In this document: positions 60,278-64,000 of the stretch, piece by piece
How the letters are laid out: each line of letters starts with the position of its first letter
Numbering within the stretch: the stretch's first letter is position 1
NCBI GenBank assembly: GCA_947179155.2
Contig: OX359268.1
Location: forward strand, 1,267,501 to 1,331,500
Direction of reading: 5' to 3'
Source of the DNA: Hedera helix
Lineage: Eukaryota; Streptophyta; Magnoliopsida; Apiales; Araliaceae
DNA length: 64,000 nt
Notes under the pieces: model-generated
The model's input: the letters and a program-made list of their open reading frames with translations, nothing else
What the model was told of the DNA's origin: nothing
Database searches by the model: none
Position numbers and translations under genes: made by a program

Positions 60278-61565
60278 AAATGTTATAATTATTTAATAAC
60301 ATTTTAATCACATATTAATAATATTAACCTCTTAATAATATTTTATTATAAACAATACCAATAGTTAACTTTTTAATTGTGTTAACATTAGTCTTAATTT
60401 TAAACATTTAGCAACCAATTAGTTACTAATAAACTCCATGTATTGGTTTAATATTCAAACACATTCATTTTACACTTATTTCAACTTAAATTTCCATAGA
60501 AAACCCGACCCGACCCGGACCGACCCGACCCGACCCGGACCGAATCTGCTCTCAGGAACAGCGGGTTCAAGCGCCTAGGCGCTTGGTAGGCGCTTGACCT
60601 ACTTTTGAAAAATCAATTTTTGGACTGCCCGACCCCCCGACGCTCCGACAGTCATAACTTCTTCATTTTAAAACATTTTGGGGTGATTCTTGAGTCCATG
60701 CTCATCAGAATTTCATGATCTACAATTTCTCTTTAGATCATAAATCCAAATTCCGAATGGAAGTATCCGTAAAATGGCTCACAAGGACAGAATGAAAACT
60801 AGTTTCATAAATCCTTGGTTTTAATGGTTCAAACTTGAAATAAATGAACTCTACACATTCAAATGACACCAACTTAGTGTTGTTGTCTTCATAACTTCTT
60901 GTTTTACAATATTCCATGGTTCGATCGTCTTTTTGAAAACGTTTTACACGAAATTTACGGATCGAACCACTTAGGGTTTAAAAACGACATCCTTTTTGGT
61001 AAAAGCTATAACTTCTTTGTTATTCATTATTTTTGAAAAGTTCAAAAACAGTTTTTCTTTAAAACTTGTAGATCTAGCTTTCTAGCCATAAAAATCCAAT
61101 TTCTGATTTGTACATTTCAAAATACAACGTTAAACATAGCATGCATGGTTAGGGTTTTACCGGTAAAACATGTTATGAACTTTTCTACAACTTCTATGCA
61201 TTTTTCACATACCAAATTATGTTATAAACACATAGATTTATGAATATACATATATTACATAGATAAATACATCTAGATCATCAAAACGAGTTTTGATCGG
61301 TTAAAAATAGATTTTAACCGATCAAAAGCTTTCTAGACTACAAAAATGAAGTAAGATGGAGTTTAGAGAACTTTTAAACCTTTGTGATTTGTTGGCTCTC
61401 CTTCTCCTTATACCAAAGTATGATATGAGATTATTGGACATCCACCAAGACCTTCCTCTTGCTATTTCTCACACTTACAAGTGTTTTCTCTCAAATGCTC
61501 TATATTTTCTCTCTTGTATTCTCTAGGAAATGAGCTAGCAAACTTGGCTCAAGTGTGGAGTGTTT

Positions 61566-61573
61566 TATTTATA
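61566..61573 (-). promoter_or_regulatory. TATA box of LTR-C
   Basis: TATAAATA on the minus strand. As the 5' LTR of the chromovirus, this copy would be the one to drive transcription, but the 2082-bp insert and the MULE duplication lie between it and gag. Confidence 0.55.
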
Positions 61574-61834
61574 GCACTCTACTAACACTTCTTTAAGTTT
61601 CCTAATTCACCAATGTTGGTGAAATTAAGGCTTAAGTGAGCTTACTATAGATGGAATGACTACATGATGGACATATGGAATGACTAGGGTTGTTGAACCA
61701 CTTTGGACTTGTGTGAAAATGAAGCAACAAGGATATCAAGCAACCCATGTGGGTCCCTCTTTAAAATCTCAGCAAAATGACCTTTTTCAAGCCATTTTTT
61801 CTTTAATTTTTATACTAAAATGTGCATATATACA

Positions 61835-61836
<2 letters not shown>

Positions 61837-61887
<51 letters not shown>
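61837..61887. repeat. TA microsatellite in LTR-C
   Basis: Longer by about eight TA units than the tract in LTR-A. Confidence 0.95.
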
Positions 61888-61889
<2 letters not shown>

Positions 61890-62327
61890 ACCAAAGTTTG
61901 ACCTCCTATTGGGCTCCACATTGGGCTTGGGAATAACTTCTATTGGGCTCATTCAATTAAATTGTTTGGGCTCAATTTATATAACACATTGGGCTAGCAT
62001 TTAAATAGTCTAGGTTACATTTAATTAAATCAAGTATTGGGCTTGTTTAATTAATTACATGGGCTAGTAATTAAATTAATTACATGGGCTACTAGGTTAA
62101 TATCTTTAACCTAGTTTATTAACTTATTTTGATTTAAAATATAATCCAATTAGATTTGCTTAAATTAATTATACACTTTGCTTTAATCCTTTAAATAAAC
62201 ATACAAGCACATAAGTACATTTATTTAATTATCTAATGCACAATTAATTAATGAGAAAAATTTAAATTCATTGCTAAATATTTATTAAGTATATTTACAA
62301 TGACTAATGAAATTCGTGGTCATTACA

Positions 62328-62332
62328 AAAAC
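62328..62332. repeat. TSD of the chromovirus, right copy (AAAAC)
   Basis: Matches 41105-41109. Confidence 0.92.
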
Positions 62333-62500
62333 ACTCAACTAAATTCAAGGAATACCAGATACACTAAATAGCAGGATATTCTTCTTAATTCGATTTTAGA
62401 GAATATATTGGCAGTGAATGATCATAAATTAATTTAGACTGAAGCACAATTTGCATTCTAAATTTCACAAGTCACAAAATGGTGACACTCCAAACATTAA
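62333..62500. other. Continuation of the pre-insertion target (MULE flank)
   Basis: The sequence that lay next to 41109 before the chromovirus arrived. No coding or terminal repeat recognised. Confidence 0.5.
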
Positions 62501-62784
62501 AAAATTACTCCATCATTTTCATAAAAATTATTTTATTCATTTAATTCTTCTGTCTTACAAAAAAGAATATATCTACTTTTTTAGTGACAGTGATAATAAT
62601 ATAAAATGTCACAATATCATTAAATTTATAAACATAATTTATTTTGCTTAAGAATATACATAAAATACATTTTTAAGATTCATAAAATTTACAAATGGGA
62701 CTTCTTTAGTGCACGAAAGATGTTTTATCTTGTAATCCTTGTATATAACAAAAAGAAATTATTTAAATACGGAAGAAGTATTAT
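62501..62784. mobile_element. Possible degenerate Stowaway-like MITE
   Basis: The left end TTACTCCATCATTTTCATAA and the right end, on the minus strand, TACTTCTTCCGTATTTAAAT look like weak inverted copies of a mariner-type terminus. Many mismatches and no proven TSD. Confidence 0.3.
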
Positions 62785-64000
62785 TTTGTAATCCTTGCAT
62801 GTAACAACAATTTTCTCTTATAATTTGCATAAATTTAAATATGAAAAAATGAAAGCTGCAAAAGTATCAATTTCATTATATATTTGACCAAAAATATTAG
62901 ACTATAGTAAAATTATTTTAATGAACTTCACCCTGCGTGTGATAATATTTAACTAAAAATATTTACTCTCCAAATAACATAATAGACCGTAAAAATACAA
63001 TCTGATATAAACTTCTAAAAGTAATATATAAAATTCTAAATAAATTATTATCCGAGATATTTTTAAGGTCTCAATTTAGACCATACAATAAATACTCACA
63101 ATTAAGTATACGATTAGTATAAGGACAAGTCTACATACATAATATTTAAATATTACATCCTCCTAATTATTAAAAGTAAGGAATGACACGGATTTTAATG
63201 CAAAAGTGAGGTATAACACTGATTTCAATGTCATACTCTATTTTTTAATTATTAAGATAGATATAATATTTAAATATTATGCACTTATACTTATTCCTAC
63301 TATAATGCTATCAATAATAATCAATAAAATCACAAATAAACTTGGTTTATTGATGAGTATATTATTATACATTTATTTTCTTTAAAAATAGATTTAATAG
63401 TCTAATTTTATGTTAATTTTATATTAATTGGATTTAATTTGGTGTACAGGTTTTGAGAAATTAAAAGGTCCAAATTATAGATTCAATTACAAGCCCAAGT
63501 GAAAAAGAATGAATGAAAAGAATAAGAGTTTTAGCAAACTTGAAAAAAGAAAGTAGATAAAGCAAGATAAAATATTAAATAGTTTGAAAGAGAAAAAATT
63601 GTGTCAGCTCCATTATAAAAAGAAACTTCAGCAAGCTTGGCAAGGCATGACCAAAAATATATAACATAGCCATCACGGAGGAAATAAAAAGCATCAGTTT
63701 GTCATCACAAAAGCCTCACCAAGCAATCACGCAAACCGAAGAAGGAGAAAAGAAATAAAAATCTACAAAGCAGCGGCCATCATCATCAACGTTGCCAGCA
63801 ACAAAAACATCACTAAATCAGCGACTAAGGCAGAACTGCAACAGTGCACATTGATGGTTTATTACTCTGCTTCCGCTTTTGATTTATTTATGTATTGTTA
63901 AATAATTTCTGAGATGTAGGATGAAACATTATTAATTGTGTAATGTTCTGAAATTTATTATTAATTCTCAAATTAGTTTTAATGTTAATAATTCTTATTT
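62785..64000. other. AT-rich DNA without a recognised feature
   Basis: No supported gene. The part 63440-63860 is somewhat less AT-rich and could be the edge of a gene or retroelement beyond the window, but no domain, LTR end or splice-linked frame is visible. Confidence 0.4.

Larger units (their letters stand above)
41110..62327 (-). mobile_element. Tekay-like chromovirus (Ty3/gypsy), rearranged
   Basis: Read on the minus strand: 5' LTR (complex, 62327-53643), PBS (53639-53628), extra ORF, gag, pol with RT before integrase, C-terminal chromodomain-like region, PPT, 3' LTR (44760-41110). The outer TSD AAAAC is intact. Damage: a solo LTR in gag (48774-51725), a one-base deletion in integrase near 45752, a 2.1-kb MULE duplication inside the 5' LTR, and a 2082-bp insert at 58164-60245. 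The LTR copies differ by only a few scattered bases apart from these, so insertion is recent compared with the copia element. Confidence 0.92.
56586..62327 (-). repeat. Complete LTR with an insert (LTR-C)
   Basis: TGTGACGACCCC ... GTGGTCATTACA, 5742 bp, of which 2082 bp (58164-60245) plus one 32-bp flanking repeat are an insertion. The remainder matches LTR-A apart from about a dozen scattered bases, one fewer AT-rich unit and a longer TA tract. It is followed by the TSD AAAAC at 62328. Confidence 0.94.

Noticed and set aside
41110..62327. Integrated plant pararetrovirus
   Set aside because: LTRs with TSDs, a tRNA-Met PBS at the LTR edge, and integrase with chromodomain show a Ty3/gypsy retrotransposon; no movement or coat protein motifs were seen.

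Overview
The window is nuclear DNA from a flowering plant, most likely a eudicot. It is AT-rich, with sparse coding sequence, spliced genes with GT..AG introns, a plant-specific FCS-like zinc finger (FLZ) gene, and nested Ty1/copia, Ty3/gypsy (chromovirus) and Mutator-like elements. Nothing points to a prokaryote, organelle or virus. Species cannot be told from the sequence.

Layout. (1) 1-16690 is a nest of retroelements. A Ty1/copia element (165-11439, TSD GCACC) is split in its pol gene by a 2981-bp solo LTR (6387-9367, TSD ATATG). Beside it is a 4204-bp gypsy-type solo LTR (11520-15723, TSD ATGCT). Both sit in what looks like the U3 part of a still older LTR that runs off the left edge and ends near 16690. 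(2) 16691-18691 is non-coding and holds a six-unit tandem repeat. (3) 18692-21719 (minus strand) is the only gene that looks functional: a two-exon FLZ gene of 257 aa. (4) 22204-32040 is AT-rich intergenic DNA with two MITE-like elements, small tandem and inverted repeats, and one GC-richer island with a G-box. (5) 32040-41109, continuing at 62333, is a decayed Mutator-like element. It has a plus-strand transposase pseudogene and a convergent minus-strand pseudogene of the DUF1985/Ulp1 (C48) type. (6) 41110-62327 is a minus-strand Tekay-like chromovirus inserted in that MULE (TSD AAAAC). It is broken by a solo LTR in gag, a one-base deletion in integrase, a duplication that put 2.1 kb of MULE flank inside the 5' LTR, and a 2.1-kb GC-rich insert in the LTR. 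(7) 62333-64000 is AT-rich with one possible MITE.

How the parts relate. The MULE is oldest. The chromovirus jumped into it and then captured a solo LTR, a flank duplication (constant offset 15476 bp) and a foreign insert. The copia element carries several premature stops, while the chromovirus LTRs are nearly identical to each other, so the chromovirus is the younger of the two.

Most worth following up: a row of four tandem units in the copia-nested solo LTR whose two hairpin stems change in a compensatory way; a sense-oriented TTGGTTACC-like motif scattered through the non-coding parts of both MULE genes; an extra acidic/coiled-coil ORF upstream of gag in the chromovirus; and the duplication that rebuilt its 5' LTR.
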